From Citrobacter sp. Cu233 (lineage in GTDB: Bacteria > Pseudomonadota > Gammaproteobacteria > Enterobacterales > Enterobacteriaceae): 64,000 bases of DNA. Positions 39,921 through 50,194 of this stretch are shown here, one piece after another. How positions within the stretch are numbered: position 1 is the first letter of the stretch; each line of letters opens with the position of its first letter. Below the pieces are notes generated by a model. It ran no database searches. It saw only the letters and a list, made by a program, of their open reading frames with translations, and was not told the origin of the DNA. The position numbers and the translations under genes are program-made. Where the stretch lies: positions 1-64,000 of the forward strand of contig NZ_JAOWIF010000034.1 of NCBI RefSeq assembly GCF_030332225.1. The letters run 5' to 3'.

Positions 39921-40624
39921 ACGCGTTCAATCCAACGCTCCAGCAGTTCCGGCAACATCAGCGAGATTTCCTGCAATAACTGCGTGCCCTGCCCCTGCTG
40001 GTAATGATTGGCATCACGGCTACTGAACAACATGACACCAAGAGAGCCATCCTGCCCCAACATCGACATTGCCACCGAGCCGATGGCTTTCGCTTCCGGC
40101 ATCATGATTAACAGTTCCGGGCCGTGGAGTGGTCCAAGGTAGTGCTGTGACTGACCAAGACGCTGAATGCGCAGCGGTTCGAAAGCCTGACGGCTTAATG
40201 CCAGATGGGTAAATTTCGAGGGAGCACCAAGTCGCCAGCGATCCGGAAACAGACGGACCGTCGCTCCCGCCAGCCCTAACTCACGCGCCCAGCGATGAAG
40301 TCGCATCAGCATGTCGTCAAGACTGTTCGCGGACACCAGCCGTCCTTGCAGATTTAACAGCCGATAGAACAGGCTTTCGTTGGCATTCGCTTGTTCCATC
40401 AACAACGCCATGTTCTCTTCCAGCACGTTGATATGATTGCGTGCCCGAGCCATATGCCATTCAACTAAAGAGACCGTGCCCCGCACCGGGTGCGGGACGC
40501 GCATCGCTTCGACCGCTTGAGCATTACGGATAAAAAACTCAGGATTACGTTGCAGATAATCGACGACCGCCCGGTCGTCCAGTTCCATGAGCGTTTCCTG
40601 TAGTTCTTCCCCTGGTTGCTTCAT
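39917..40624 (-). CDS. yigA: YigA, DUF484 family protein
   Basis: A 235-residue cytoplasmic protein of the DUF484 family. The N terminus (about 15-60, [12 protein letters not shown]) and a GAF-like C-terminal part (about 90-230) are recognisable. Function is unknown. It overlaps dapF and xerC by 4 bp each, so it is translated as part of the dapF-yigA-xerC-yigB unit. Confidence 0.88.
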   Translation of the reverse strand: MKQPGEELQETLMELDDRAVVDYLQRNPEFFIRNAQAVEAMRVPHPVRGTVSLVEWHMARARNHINVLEENMALLMEQANANESLFYRLLNLQGRLVSANSLDDMLMRLHRWARELGLAGATVRLFPDRWRLGAPSKFTHLALSRQAFEPLRIQRLGQSQHYLGPLHGPELLIMMPEAKAIGSVAMSMLGQDGSLGVMLFSSRDANHYQQGQGTQLLQEISLMLPELLERWIERV

Positions 40625-41445
40625 AAGTGAATAAATCCGTCGTAGACATGTGCCGCCGGGCCAGTCATATATAACGGATGACCCGGACCTTTCCAGGCGA
40701 TATCAAGTCGACCGCCCGGTAATTCCACCCTCACTTCATCTGCCAGCAGGCCCTGCTGAATACCGACAGCGACAGCCGCACACGCGCCGCTGCCGCAAGC
40801 CTGCGTTTCACCTGCGCCACGCTCATAAACACGCAGTCGGATATGCTCACGTTTGACTACTTGCATAAAGCCGATATTGGCGCGCTCAGGGAAGCGTTCA
40901 TGGCTTTCCAGAACCGGTCCCAGCGTTTCCACCGTGGCCGTATCAACATCATCAACCTGAATCACGCAATGCGGATTCCCCATTGAAACCACGCCGCACA
41001 ATACTGTCTGCTCGGCCGCTCGCATAATATAGGTCTTCTCTGCTTTATTGGCACGAAAAGGGACCTGCGAGGGTTCAAAGTTGGGTTCCCCCATGTTGAC
41101 CCGCACCAGCTCATCGTCCGTTACGCTTAATACCATGCGGCCATTCGCGGTACTGACACGAATATCACGCTTATTCGTCAACCCTTTCAGGCGCACAAAA
41201 CGGGCAAAGCAACGAGCGCCATTTCCACACTGCGAGACTTCACTGCCATCAGCATTGAAAATGCGGTAATGGAAATCCAGCTCCGGATCGTAAGGCGGCT
41301 CGACAACCAGCAGTTGATCGAACCCAACACCCAGATGCCTGTCGGACAAACGACGGATCAGCTCGGGTGAGAAAAAGACATTCTGCGTTACCGCGTCGAC
41401 GACCATAAAATCGTTGCCAAGGCCATGCATTTTAGAGAATTGCAT
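40621..41445 (-). CDS. dapF: diaminopimelate epimerase DapF
   Basis: A 274-residue cofactor-independent racemase that turns LL-DAP into meso-DAP for lysine and peptidoglycan. The two catalytic cysteines are Cys73 (S-Q-C-G-N-G-A-R-C) and Cys217 (Q-A-C-G-S-G-A). Length equals E. coli DapF. It follows lptM by 36 bp. Confidence 0.97.
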   Translation of the reverse strand: MQFSKMHGLGNDFMVVDAVTQNVFFSPELIRRLSDRHLGVGFDQLLVVEPPYDPELDFHYRIFNADGSEVSQCGNGARCFARFVRLKGLTNKRDIRVSTANGRMVLSVTDDELVRVNMGEPNFEPSQVPFRANKAEKTYIMRAAEQTVLCGVVSMGNPHCVIQVDDVDTATVETLGPVLESHERFPERANIGFMQVVKREHIRLRVYERGAGETQACGSGACAAVAVGIQQGLLADEVRVELPGGRLDIAWKGPGHPLYMTGPAAHVYDGFIHL

Positions 41446-41481
41446 TGTTTACTCCGTTCACGCGGGTACAGAAACTTACCG

Positions 41482-41685
41482 TCAGTAATTCACCTGAGAA
41501 GGTCCATCACTGATTCCACGATCGTTTTTATCCGGCGTCGTAGATTGTGCTGGCGACTGAATGCTCTTTGTCGGAGGCGGCGCGTTTTTGTCTGCTGGCG
41601 GGAAATAGAGCGGTCCCTTCAGACCACAGCCCGTCAGGCTGAACAGTGTAAAAAGTACAGCGAGTGCCTGAAACACGTTTTTCAT
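41482..41685 (-). CDS. lptM: small lipoprotein LptM (YifL)
   Basis: A 67-residue lipoprotein with signal peptide [16 protein letters not shown] and lipobox L-T-G-C, lipidated at Cys20. The short mature part begins [10 protein letters not shown] and then is Pro/Ser-rich. In E. coli YifL, renamed LptM, binds the LPS translocon LptD-LptE and promotes correct LptD disulphide formation. Divergent from cyaY. Confidence 0.88.
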   Translation of the reverse strand: MKNVFQALAVLFTLFSLTGCGLKGPLYFPPADKNAPPPTKSIQSPAQSTTPDKNDRGISDGPSQVNY

Positions 41686-41822
41686 TATGGATTGCCTGTA
41701 AGTTCATGCTTTCTGTTTTCTATCATCGCAGGAGAAGGCGTAAAAGCAAGAGTTTGGCTAAAAACTGCAACGTGATTTATTCCGCGTTATACTGCGACCA
41801 TCACGAAAAACAGGATAAAAAA

Positions 41823-42143
41823 ATGAACGACAGTGAATTTCATCGCCTTGCCGACACCCTGTGGATGACCATTGAAGAGCGCCTGGATGACTGGGACGGC
41901 GACAGCGATATCGATTGTGAGATCAACGGTGGCGTACTGACCATCAGCTTCGAAAATGGCAGCAAAATTATCATTAACCGTCAGGAGCCGCTGCATCAGG
42001 TGTGGCTGGCAACCAAACAGGGCGGCTACCATTTTGACCTGAAAGGTGACGAATGGATTTGCGACCGCAGCGGTGAAGCCTTCTGGGATCTGCTGGAACA
42101 GGCGGCAACGCAGCAGGCGGGCGAGGCAGTGAGCTTCCGTTAA
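41823..42143 (+). CDS. cyaY: frataxin homologue CyaY
   Basis: A 106-residue acidic iron-binding protein that tunes the IscS iron-sulphur cluster machinery. The acidic first helix ([12 protein letters not shown] ... [10 protein letters not shown]) and the frataxin core [12 protein letters not shown] are present. The start at 41823 gives the E. coli length; an in-frame opening to 41664 runs through the lptM signal region on the other strand. Confidence 0.95.
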   Translation: MNDSEFHRLADTLWMTIEERLDDWDGDSDIDCEINGGVLTISFENGSKIIINRQEPLHQVWLATKQGGYHFDLKGDEWICDRSGEAFWDLLEQAATQQAGEAVSFR

Positions 42144-42148
42144 GATTT

Positions 42149-42178
42149 GTTGCCGGATGCACTTTGCTTATCCGGCAT
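42149..42178. repeat. short REP-like palindrome between cyaY and cyaA
   Basis: TTGCCGGATGCACTTTGCTT then ATCCGGCATC forms TGCCGGAT/ATCCGGCA with a short loop, a REP-type hairpin in the 40-bp gap between convergent stops. Confidence 0.72.
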
Positions 42179-42183
42179 CATGT

Positions 42184-44730
42184 TCACGAAAAATACTGCT
42201 GCAACAGCGGTGTGTCGTTATCCTGACTGGTTTGCGGGACTGGACTAATCGGCTGGGTGCGGAACGGGATCACCTGCGCGCGCCCGTCAGTTTTCACAAT
42301 CTGATAAAACTGCGGCAGGTTAAAGTTGATAAAACTGGAGCCGTAAGTGAAGCGATCGTGCGACGATGAATAGAAGCGGCTGACATCTCGCACCAGCTCT
42401 TCTTTACTGCCTTCACAGTGGTGATACACCTCGACGCGGTTACTCTCGTCCAGAATGTAGATGTTAAAGCCCTGCTCATCACCCGTCTCTTCAAAAAAGA
42501 ACTGAATGATCCCTTCGCTGGCAAAACCGTCCACCACCGACGGTAATTTCACATGGTTCGTCTCAACCTGGACGGAAAGACCGTGCAATTTGTTGTGCGA
42601 AATCGCGCCATAGAATTCAATGGCGTTTTCCAGTTTCTGCACCGAAACGTTCAGACGTTCGAAGAACAGGCCCCACGTCTGACCGGAAACGCGCAGCGCT
42701 TTGAAGCGTCCGGTTTCCTGGCGCGTACTGGACAGGCGCAGTTCGATGCACTCAGACACCAGTTGCTGGACACGCGTGCGGATCAAACCACGCAAATGCT
42801 GGCTGTAACAGAACACTTCGACGCTATCCGGTGGCGCTGCATCCTGATGCATTTTGCCCAGAATCGTTTTTAACGCTTCAATCATCGCCTGCTCGCCGTT
42901 GAAGTGCAGGGTTCGCACTTCATTCCACGAGTTGCGATACAGCAGGTCTACGCTACCCACCAGACAATTTTGCTCTTCGCCAAAGCTAAAGACATCCAGC
43001 TTACGGAAATCAAAATGCACGACCTGATTGCGAAACGCCGCCGTCGGGTCATATTCGAGGTTGACAATAATCGCCAGATGGCGAATTTCGCACGGGCTGT
43101 ACAGCGCTTTCGGCGTTGGTGCCGGCAGACGCAGCGGGAAGTGGTGTGATACATCGGCTACCATCTCCTGCAGCTTCGGCAAGTCGACAATACCGTTACC
43201 TTTAATAAACAAATGCGTACGCGATGTCAGCAGGCCGTTAAACCACGCCCACGCCACCAGCTTATTGAGATAGCGGTTATATTCCAGCGGCTGATGGCTG
43301 ATGATCGAATCCATGTTAGGTGCGCGGTTGTAAAGATACCAACCCGAACGGTTGGCGCGACCTGGCGGCACGTGGATAAAGGTCAGATTGGGTTCTGAGA
43401 GATCCGGTGAGATCTGCGGGTTCACCAACGTCACTTTGCCGGGCAAGGCTTCAAATGCGGCATACAGCTTACGGGTCAGTACGCCAATATCCTGCGGACT
43501 GGCGCTGACGCTAAGATTGTTGCGGCGCGCAAAACGGATCAAATTACGATAGCTCTGCATCATTGCGTCGAGCAGTTCGTTGTGCGCTTCGCGTACCTGG
43601 TCAATTTTCCAGTTAGCGCGGTTATCCAGCATCGTCAGGCGGGCTTCATCCCAACCCCACTCTTGTACTAACTGACTTAACACTTCACGACGCCAGCCCA
43701 CGCAGGCGCGTTCACGGCTCAGTTTCTCACAGACTTTCAAGTAGAAACATCGGCGCACTAAATCAAGACGCGTTGAGTCCTCAATCGCAGTGAGGTACTC
43801 AGTTACACGTTCCAACATCATGCAATACGGGTCGAGACCAAAAGAGACAATTTCGCCGTCGTGCAGGCGCTGTTTAATGTCTTTCGCCAACAGGCGTGGA
43901 TTGGGGTATTCCCAGGAATAGGCTTCCAGCAGCAGCGTTTTCAGCACCGCTTTGTACGGGGAATCGATACTCTTGTACAACTGCCAGAGGCTGGCACCAA
44001 AGTACTCTTCGGCGGAAAGCGAACTGAGTCCACCCAGATCCAGCCATTCGTTTGGCGTTAACACCCCCTGCGCGTAGAGCGTCATGACGTAATCGTCGTA
44101 ATGCTCTTCTTCATCACCAGGCACCATATTCCACAGAATACGTTTACCTGCGAGGCGCACAGCGGTGCGATAGAATTCATCAAGCAGCAGGATATGCTGC
44201 GTCGAGCCACAGTCTTCACCACCCAGACTGCCGCTTTCATTATGGCGGAAACGGTTTTCATCAATCAGGAAGAAACTGACTTCCACGCCCAGCGAGGCAG
44301 CCCAACTTTCCAGCAGGCTGCATTTACGTTGCAGCAGCTGACGCTCTTCGCTATCCAGCCAGGATTGATGGCAGACCCAGATATCGAGGTCAGAGGAACA
44401 GCTTTGCCCTACGGAAGATGTGCTACCCATAGAGTAAACACCGGTGATCGGCAGTTCGCCCTTTGGAGGGTCCTGCGGTGACATACCGCGGTACAGTTCC
44501 AGCTCATTCAGGTAGTGGCGTTGGGTTTCATCAGGCGTGTAAAAGCATATGCCTTTGGGAACGTTACCATCGAGGTAACCCGGCATCAGTGGGTGGTGGT
44601 AGTGCAATAATGTCGGCAGCAGACTGTATACCTGCTGGAAGGCAGGTCCCATGGCAGCAAGCGCGCGATCCACACGCAGTTGATTTATGGCATCCAGTCT
44701 CTGTTTCAGAGTCTCAATATAGAGGTACAA
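42184..44730 (-). CDS. cyaA: class I adenylate cyclase CyaA
   Basis: An 848-residue enzyme that makes cAMP, activated by phosphorylated EIIA-Glc of the PTS. The catalytic nucleotidyltransferase-like half has G-S-T-S-S at 102-106 and the D-x-D metal pair at 114-116; the C-terminal half (about 540-848) is regulatory. The start is TTG at 44730 (Y-L-Y-I-E-T-L-K follows), as in E. coli, where the weak UUG start keeps cyclase low. An upstream in-frame ATG would extend it by 22 residues without homology. Confidence 0.94.
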   Translation of the reverse strand: MYLYIETLKQRLDAINQLRVDRALAAMGPAFQQVYSLLPTLLHYHHPLMPGYLDGNVPKGICFYTPDETQRHYLNELELYRGMSPQDPPKGELPITGVYSMGSTSSVGQSCSSDLDIWVCHQSWLDSEERQLLQRKCSLLESWAASLGVEVSFFLIDENRFRHNESGSLGGEDCGSTQHILLLDEFYRTAVRLAGKRILWNMVPGDEEEHYDDYVMTLYAQGVLTPNEWLDLGGLSSLSAEEYFGASLWQLYKSIDSPYKAVLKTLLLEAYSWEYPNPRLLAKDIKQRLHDGEIVSFGLDPYCMMLERVTEYLTAIEDSTRLDLVRRCFYLKVCEKLSRERACVGWRREVLSQLVQEWGWDEARLTMLDNRANWKIDQVREAHNELLDAMMQSYRNLIRFARRNNLSVSASPQDIGVLTRKLYAAFEALPGKVTLVNPQISPDLSEPNLTFIHVPPGRANRSGWYLYNRAPNMDSIISHQPLEYNRYLNKLVAWAWFNGLLTSRTHLFIKGNGIVDLPKLQEMVADVSHHFPLRLPAPTPKALYSPCEIRHLAIIVNLEYDPTAAFRNQVVHFDFRKLDVFSFGEEQNCLVGSVDLLYRNSWNEVRTLHFNGEQAMIEALKTILGKMHQDAAPPDSVEVFCYSQHLRGLIRTRVQQLVSECIELRLSSTRQETGRFKALRVSGQTWGLFFERLNVSVQKLENAIEFYGAISHNKLHGLSVQVETNHVKLPSVVDGFASEGIIQFFFEETGDEQGFNIYILDESNRVEVYHHCEGSKEELVRDVSRFYSSSHDRFTYGSSFINFNLPQFYQIVKTDGRAQVIPFRTQPISPVPQTSQDNDTPLLQQYFS

Positions 44731-44893
44731 GACGTATCGCCTGATGTTGCTATCCATCATGTTGTCGATTGCTGCGGCGCAAGCGCTCATCAACAATCTT
44801 CAGCAATTCGGATAAACCGTATGTCAAAAATAACCGTTACCGTTTTTTCACCCCTATTTTTTTAGGGAGTACAGCTGAAAAAATGGTCTAAAA

Positions 44894-44909
44894 CGTGATC
44901 AATTTAACA
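44894..44909. promoter_or_regulatory. CRP site in the cyaA promoter region
   Basis: On the minus strand TGTTA-AATTGA-TCACG is a CRP-type half-palindrome; the same sequence in E. coli lies over cyaA P2 and gives feedback repression by cAMP-CRP. Confidence 0.72.
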
Positions 44910-44918
44910 CCTTGCTCA

Positions 44919-44946
44919 TTGACCGTAAAGAAAGATGCGCTACATA
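44919..44946 (+). promoter_or_regulatory. candidate hemC promoter
   Basis: TTGACC (44919-44924) and TACATA (44941-44946) are 16 bp apart, 180 bp before hemC. A small hairpin GCTACA-TACAAG-TGTAGC overlaps the -10 and start region. The 395-bp gap 44731-45125 holds only this and the cyaA control region. Confidence 0.5.
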
Positions 44947-45125
44947 CAAGTGTAGCACCGTTCGTTACGTGTAAATTCCTTCATACGGTCGGGAGGTTTC
45001 TCGTCATTAATCACTGCCAGTGATGATGCAGCGCCTTTTCCTCTCACTTACGTTTGAGCGTAACGCTGACATCCCTTTGATAAGGATGTTAGGATGGTCA
45101 ATGATTGATAATGACGGTAACAAGC

Positions 45126-46067
45126 ATGTTAGACAATGTTTTGAGAATTGCCACACGCCAAAGCCCCCTTGCGCTCTGGCAGGCACATTATGTCAAAGAC
45201 GCCTTGATGGCAAACCACCCCGATCTGGTCGTTGAACTGGTTCCCATGGTGACCCGTGGCGACGTGATTCTGGATACCCCACTGGCAAAAGTCGGGGGTA
45301 AGGGCTTGTTTGTTAAAGAGCTGGAAGTCGCACTGCTGGAAAAACGCGCAGATATCGCCGTGCATTCCATGAAGGATGTGCCGGTCGAATTTCCTGAAGG
45401 TCTTGGGCTGGTCACTATTTGCGAGCGTGAAGATCCGCGTGATGCTTTCGTCTCAAATAAATACAACACACTGGATGAGTTGCCAGCGGGTAGCATCGTT
45501 GGAACGTCCAGCTTACGTCGCCAGTGCCAGTTGGCAAAACAGCGCCCGGATCTCATCATCCGCTCGCTGCGCGGCAACGTAGGTACTCGCCTGAGCAAAC
45601 TGGACAACGGTGACTACGACGCCATTATTCTGGCCGTCGCTGGATTAAAACGCTTAGGGCTGGAGTCACGAATCCGCGCAGCACTGGCGCCAGAAGTGTC
45701 TCTGCCTGCGGTCGGACAAGGCGCTGTGGGTATCGAATGTCGACTCGACGATCAGCGCACTCAGGCACTGTTAGCGCCACTCAACCATGAAGAAACAGCC
45801 CTGCGCGTAAAAGCAGAACGCGCCATGAACACCCGCCTGGAGGGGGGATGTCAGGTTCCTATCGGCAGTTATGCGGAACTCATCAACGGTGAGATTTGGC
45901 TACGCGCGTTAGTCGGTGCGCCAGATGGTTCACAGATGGTATGTGGAGAACGTCGTGGCGCAGCGCAGGATGCGGAAAAAATGGGTATATCTCTGGCAGA
46001 AGAGCTGCTGGAAAACGGTGCACGCGCCATTCTGGCTGAAGTTTATAACGGAGATGCCCCCGCATGA
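45126..46067 (+). CDS. hemC: hydroxymethylbilane synthase HemC
   Basis: A 313-residue porphobilinogen deaminase that joins four porphobilinogens on its dipyrromethane cofactor. The cofactor cysteine is Cys242 (G-G-C-Q-V-P-I-G). The flexible arginine-rich active site (R-R-Q-C near 131; S-L-R-G-N-V-G-T-R near 148) and Asp84 in H-S-M-K-D-V are present. The start at 45126 (M-L-D-N-V-L-R-I) matches E. coli. First gene of hemCDXY; its last 4 bp overlap hemD. Confidence 0.97.
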   Translation: MLDNVLRIATRQSPLALWQAHYVKDALMANHPDLVVELVPMVTRGDVILDTPLAKVGGKGLFVKELEVALLEKRADIAVHSMKDVPVEFPEGLGLVTICEREDPRDAFVSNKYNTLDELPAGSIVGTSSLRRQCQLAKQRPDLIIRSLRGNVGTRLSKLDNGDYDAIILAVAGLKRLGLESRIRAALAPEVSLPAVGQGAVGIECRLDDQRTQALLAPLNHEETALRVKAERAMNTRLEGGCQVPIGSYAELINGEIWLRALVGAPDGSQMVCGERRGAAQDAEKMGISLAEELLENGARAILAEVYNGDAPA

Positions 46068-46804
46068 GTATTCTGGTCACCCGCCCATCTCCCGCTGGGG
46101 AAGAGTTAGTGAGCCGTCTGCGCACACTGGGGCAGGTGGCCTGGAGCTTTCCGCTTATTGAGTTCGCGCCGGGCCGGGAACTGCCAACGCTTGCCCCCCG
46201 TCTTTCGGCGCTCACCGAAAACGATCTGGTTTTTGCCCTCTCACAGCACGCCGTGACCTTTGCCGATGCCGAGCTTCAGCGGCAAGGGGTAAGTTGGTCC
46301 ACTCTCCCGCGCTATTTTGCCATCGGCCGGACAACAGCGCTGGCGTTGCACACCGTGAGTGGATGCAATATTCACTATCCGTTGGATCGGGAAATTAGCG
46401 AAGTCTTGCTACAATTACCTGAATTACAAAATATTGCGGGAAAACGCGCGCTAATTTTACGTGGCAACGGTGGTCGGGAGTTGATCGGTGAAACCCTGAT
46501 AACGCGCGGAGCCGATGTTAATTTTTGTGAATGTTATCAACGCAGTGCAAAACATTACGATGGCGCAGAGGAAGCGATGCGCTGGCAATCACGCGGTGTG
46601 AAGACAGTGGTTGTCACCAGCGGAGAGATGCTACAGCAGCTCTGGTCACTTATTCCGCAGTGGTATCGTGAGCACTGGTTACTACGCTGTCGGCTACTGG
46701 TCGTCAGTGAGCGTCTGGCGAACCTCGCCCAGGAACTGGGCTGGCAAGATATTAAGGTCGCTGATAACGCCGACAACGATGCGCTACTACGCGCATTACA
46801 ATAA
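46064..46804 (+). CDS. hemD: uroporphyrinogen-III synthase HemD
   Basis: A 246-residue enzyme that cyclises and inverts ring D of hydroxymethylbilane. The sequence is poorly conserved in the family, but the two-domain layout and motifs R-P-x-P-A-G near the N terminus and V-T-S-G-E-M-L near residue 185 are seen. Starts in an ATGA overlap with hemC. Confidence 0.94.
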   Translation: MSILVTRPSPAGEELVSRLRTLGQVAWSFPLIEFAPGRELPTLAPRLSALTENDLVFALSQHAVTFADAELQRQGVSWSTLPRYFAIGRTTALALHTVSGCNIHYPLDREISEVLLQLPELQNIAGKRALILRGNGGRELIGETLITRGADVNFCECYQRSAKHYDGAEEAMRWQSRGVKTVVVTSGEMLQQLWSLIPQWYREHWLLRCRLLVVSERLANLAQELGWQDIKVADNADNDALLRALQ

Positions 46805-46825
46805 CTCTCATAATGGGATGCCATA

Positions 46826-48010
46826 ATGACGGAACAAGAAAAAACCTCCGCCGTGGTTGAAGAGACCAGGGAGGCCGTGGACACCACATCACAGCCAGTC
46901 AACAACGCTGAGAAGAAGAGTAAGAACAGTACCGCACTGATTCTGAGTGCTGTAGCGATTGCTATTGCGCTGGCGGCAGGCGTGGGACTGTATGGCTGGG
47001 GGAAACAGCAGGCCACTACGCAGACAGCAACCAGTGATGCGCTGGCAAACCAACTCATGGCGCTGCAAAAAGCGCAAGAGACCCAAAAGTCCGAGCTGGA
47101 AGGAATTATTAAGCAGCAGGCAACACAGTTGGATGATGCCAATCGCCAGCAGACTGCGCTGGCCAAGCAGCTTGATGAGGTTCAGCAAAAAATCGCCGCT
47201 ATATCCGGAAGCGATGCCAAAACCTGGCTGCTGGCGCAGGCCGATTTTCTGGTGAAACTGGCGGGGCGTAAATTATGGAGCGACCAGGACGTTACCACCG
47301 CCGCAGCGTTGCTGAAAAGCGCCGACGCCAGCCTGGCTGACATGAATGACCCCAGCTTAATTGCCGCTCGCCGCGCGATTACCGACGATATCGCCAGCCT
47401 CTCTGCGGTCACTCAGGTCGACTATGACGGCATCATCCTCAAGGTAAACCAGCTCGCTAACCAAATTGATAACCTGCGTCTGGCTGATAACGATACCGAT
47501 GATTCACCGATGGATTCTGACAGCAGTGAGCTTTCCAGCTCCATTAGCGAATGGCGCGTCAATCTACAAAAAAGCTGGCAGAACTTTATGGACAGCTTTA
47601 TCACCATTCGCCGTCGTGATGAAACCGCCGTCCCGCTACTGGCGCCAAACCAGGATGTTTACTTACGTGAGAACATCCGTTCACGCCTGCTAGTGGCGGC
47701 GCAAGCCGTGCCTCGCCATCAGGAAGAAACATACCGCCAGGCGCTGGAAAATGTCTCCACGTGGGTTCGCGCCTATTACGACACTGACGATGCGGCGACA
47801 AAAGCGTTCCTTGAAGAGGTCGATCAACTGAGCCAGCAAAGCATCAGCATGGACGTACCGGAAACACTTCAGAGCCAGGTCATTCTTGAGAAGCTAATGC
47901 AGACTCGCGTGCGTAATTTGCTGGCCCAGCCATCCACATCACCGGCTGAAGCCGCACCTGCACCAGTACCTCAGGCAGATGCTCCGGCAACCGCGCCGCA
48001 GGGAGAATAA
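46826..48010 (+). CDS. hemX: HemX, membrane-anchored protein of the hem operon
   Basis: A 394-residue protein with an acidic N-terminal tail, one membrane helix ([16 protein letters not shown] near 45-60), a coiled coil rich in Gln and Lys (about 70-130), and a C-terminal Pro/Ala tail. Once called uroporphyrinogen-III methyltransferase, but it lacks methyltransferase motifs; its role is unclear. It lies 21 bp after hemD. Confidence 0.88.
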   Translation: MTEQEKTSAVVEETREAVDTTSQPVNNAEKKSKNSTALILSAVAIAIALAAGVGLYGWGKQQATTQTATSDALANQLMALQKAQETQKSELEGIIKQQATQLDDANRQQTALAKQLDEVQQKIAAISGSDAKTWLLAQADFLVKLAGRKLWSDQDVTTAAALLKSADASLADMNDPSLIAARRAITDDIASLSAVTQVDYDGIILKVNQLANQIDNLRLADNDTDDSPMDSDSSELSSSISEWRVNLQKSWQNFMDSFITIRRRDETAVPLLAPNQDVYLRENIRSRLLVAAQAVPRHQEETYRQALENVSTWVRAYYDTDDAATKAFLEEVDQLSQQSISMDVPETLQSQVILEKLMQTRVRNLLAQPSTSPAEAAPAPVPQADAPATAPQGE

Positions 48011-48012
48011 TG

Positions 48013-49212
48013 ATGCTAAAAGTATTATTACTCTTTGTGCTGTTGATCGCCGGGATCGTCGTCGGTCCGATGATTGCTGGTCATCAGGGTTATGTTCTGA
48101 TCCAGACGGATAACTACAACATCGAAACCAGCGTGACGGGTCTGGTGATCATTTTGATCGTCGCGATGGTTATTCTTTTTGCGATTGAGTGGCTGCTGCG
48201 CCGTATATTCCGTACGGGTGCGCATACCCGCGGCTGGTTTGTGGGGCGTAAACGCCGTCGTGCACGTAAGCAGACCGAGCAGGCGCTGCTTAAACTGGCA
48301 GAAGGCGACTATCAGCAGGTTGAAAAGCTGATGTCAAAAAATGCCGATCACGCAGAACAGCCGGTGGTGAATTACCTTCTGGCGGCGGAAGCGGCTCAGC
48401 AGCGCGGTGATGAAGCCCGGGCGAATCAACACCTTGAACGCGCAGCCGAACTCGCCGGAAATGATACGATCCCGGTTGAAATCGCCCGGGTTCGTTTGCA
48501 GCTGGCCCGTAATGAAAACCATGCCGCACGCCACAGCGTAGACAAACTGCTGGAAGTGACGCCACGCCATCCGGAAGTCTTGCGCCTGGCTGAACAGGCT
48601 TACATTCGCACCGGTGCGTGGAGTTCTTTACTGGATATCATTCCATCAATGGCGAAAGCGCATGTTGGTGATGAAGAACACCATGCGATGCTGGAACAGC
48701 AGGCATGGGTGGGTCTGATGGATCAGGTTCGCGCCGATCAGGGCAGCGAGGGATTACGCGCATGGTGGAAAAACCAGAGCCGTAAGACTCGTCATCAGGT
48801 TGCCCTGCAGGTGGCGATGGCAGAACATCTGATTGAGTGTGACGATCACGATACGGCACAGCAAATCATCATCGACGGTCTGAAACGTCAGTATGACGAC
48901 CGGCTGGTGCTGCCGATCCCACGTCTGAAAACTAACAACCCGGAACAGATAGAAAAAGTACTGCGCCAGCAAATTAAAGTGGTGGGCGACCGCCCACTGC
49001 TGTGGAGTACGCTTGGTCAGTCATTGATGAAACACGGCGAATGGCAGGAAGCCACGCTCGCCTTCCGTGCCGCGCTTAAACAACGCCCGGATGCATATGA
49101 CTACGCCTGGCTTGCCGACGCACTGGACAGGCTGCATCAGCCAGAAGAAGCGGCGGCCATGCGCCGTGACGGTCTGATGTTGACCTTGCAGAGCAACAAC
49201 CCGCCGCAGTAA
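48013..49212 (+). CDS. hemY: HemY, TPR protein of the hem operon
   Basis: A 399-residue inner membrane protein: two N-terminal membrane helices (about 1-22 and 40-62), a basic stretch (G-R-K-R-R-R-A-R-K), then tetratricopeptide repeats to the end. It is thought to help late heme-pathway enzymes but its role is uncertain, and it is unrelated to the HemY protoporphyrinogen oxidase. Two ATGs occur, at 48010 and 48013; the second is 7 nt from GGGAG and matches E. coli, so it is chosen. The hemX stop overlaps the first. Confidence 0.9.
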   Translation: MLKVLLLFVLLIAGIVVGPMIAGHQGYVLIQTDNYNIETSVTGLVIILIVAMVILFAIEWLLRRIFRTGAHTRGWFVGRKRRRARKQTEQALLKLAEGDYQQVEKLMSKNADHAEQPVVNYLLAAEAAQQRGDEARANQHLERAAELAGNDTIPVEIARVRLQLARNENHAARHSVDKLLEVTPRHPEVLRLAEQAYIRTGAWSSLLDIIPSMAKAHVGDEEHHAMLEQQAWVGLMDQVRADQGSEGLRAWWKNQSRKTRHQVALQVAMAEHLIECDDHDTAQQIIIDGLKRQYDDRLVLPIPRLKTNNPEQIEKVLRQQIKVVGDRPLLWSTLGQSLMKHGEWQEATLAFRAALKQRPDAYDYAWLADALDRLHQPEEAAAMRRDGLMLTLQSNNPPQ

Positions 49213-49221
49213 CTCTCTCTT

Positions 49222-49250
49222 GCCCGGTGGCGTTTTGCTTACCGGGCCCA
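49222..49250. repeat. REP element after hemY
   Basis: TTGCCCGGTGGCGTTTTGCT followed by TACCGGGCC forms the palindrome GCCCGGT/ACCGGGC, a REP unit 10 bp after the hemY stop. It probably marks the hemCDXY mRNA 3' end. Confidence 0.8.
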
Positions 49251-49306
49251 CACCCTGTATGCAACATCATTCGAGAAGCAGCCTGAAGGATGACGTGTAG
49301 ATGCAT

Positions 49307-49512
49307 AAAAAAACGCCCACTCGGTAAGGAGCAGGCGTTAAACAGGTCTGTATGACAACATAAATGGGTGCTTCACTCAACGTTATGTCCATGGTGTTTG
49401 ATGAAGCTAAAGCGACATCTGTCAGTGGACGATAAGCACCGTAAACGGCTCTGCATCATTCCTGAGTTTATGAGGCCTGATGGCGAACATAAGAGATGGA
49501 ATGAGCATCTAC
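49307..49512 (-). ncRNA. glmZ: small regulatory RNA GlmZ
   Basis: The minus strand begins GTAGATGCTCATTCCATCTC at 49512 and closely follows E. coli GlmZ, including CAGAGCCGTTTACGGTGCTT, GTCCACTGACAGATGTCGCT and TTGTCATACAGACCTGTTT, then a terminator ending in seven T. It is 206 nt against about 207 in E. coli. GlmZ with Hfq base-pairs with glmS mRNA to raise glucosamine-6-phosphate synthase; RapZ and RNase E inactivate it. TAATAA or TAATAT just upstream serves as -10. The terminator stem AACGCCTGCTC/GAGTGGGCGTT has two G-U pairs. Confidence 0.93.
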
Positions 49513-49626
49513 ACGCATATTATTACACAGCGTATGCGGTGATTGCACTGTAAAAACCAGGGAATGCGGCTTTTTAAGACTTCATAACATTTGGGGGAGA
49601 AGAGGTACAAAAGTGAGGAACAGAAA

Positions 49627-49652
49627 ACAAAAAACCCCGCCGAAGCGGGGTT
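49627..49652 (-). terminator. tRNA operon intrinsic terminator
   Basis: On the minus strand AACCCCGC-TTCG-GCGGGGTT followed by TTTT comes 6 bp after the last tRNA. The UUCG tetraloop makes it very stable. Confidence 0.92.
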
Positions 49653-49658
49653 CAAAAT

Positions 49659-49735
49659 TGGTCGGCGAGAGAGGATTCGAACCTCCGACCCACTGGTCCC
49701 AAACCAGTTGCGCTACCAAGCTGCGCTACTCGCCG
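49659..49735 (-). tRNA. proM: tRNA-Pro (TGG)
   Basis: A 77-nt cloverleaf with encoded CCA. The anticodon stem-loop is CTGG-TTTGGGA-CCAG with anticodon TGG, acceptor CGGCGAG/CTCGCCG and the T-arm GGTTCGAAT. Last of a four-tRNA operon. Confidence 0.97.
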
Positions 49736-49776
49736 TTTTACTGCTTTTTGAATTTTTAGTTCAATTCTTTAAGTCG

Positions 49777-49863
49777 TGGTGCGAGGGGGGGGACTTGAAC
49801 CCCCACGTCCGTAAGAACACTAACACCTGAAGCTAGCGCGTCTACCAATTCCGCCACCTTCGC
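49777..49863 (-). tRNA. leuT: tRNA-Leu (CAG)
   Basis: An 87-nt class II tRNA with a long variable arm and encoded CCA. The anticodon loop TTCAGGT gives CAG; the T-arm reads GGTTCAAGTCC. Matches E. coli leuT. Confidence 0.97.
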
Positions 49864-49883
49864 ATTTCACAACTTTAAATTAA

Positions 49884-49960
49884 TGGGGTGGCTAATGGGA
49901 TTCGAACCCACGACAACTGGAATCACAATCCAGGGCTCTACCAACTGAGCTATAGCCACC
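49884..49960 (-). tRNA. hisR: tRNA-His (GTG)
   Basis: A 77-nt tRNA with the extra 5' G (G-1) typical of tRNA-His and encoded CCA. The anticodon loop TTGTGAT gives GTG. Confidence 0.97.
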
Positions 49961-50015
49961 ACTGCAAATCTTTTACGCGGTATTAAAACCACCGCAGCTC
50001 TGGCACCCTACTAAA

Positions 50016-50092
<77 letters not shown>

Positions 50093-50113
50093 TTAGCGCC
50101 GTTGCGGGGCTGG

Positions 50114-50142
50114 ATATTACGTAGGTCTCGGTCTGCTGTCTA
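50114..50142 (-). promoter_or_regulatory. promoter of the argX-hisR-leuT-proM operon
   Basis: On the minus strand TAGACA (50137-50142) and TAATAT (50114-50119) are 17 bp apart, followed by a GC-rich discriminator (CCAGCCCCGC), as expected of a stable-RNA promoter. yifK lies upstream on the same strand without a clear terminator between. Confidence 0.82.
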
Positions 50143-50194
50143 GTGCTTTTTTAAAATAAATTATCGTTTGGTCACGCTTTGTGCGTTTTGTCGC

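Noticed and set aside
49598-49830. Small plus-strand ORFs over the tRNA region
   Set aside because: They lie antisense to mature tRNAs and their terminator; the C-rich or G-rich peptides are artefacts of tRNA sequence.
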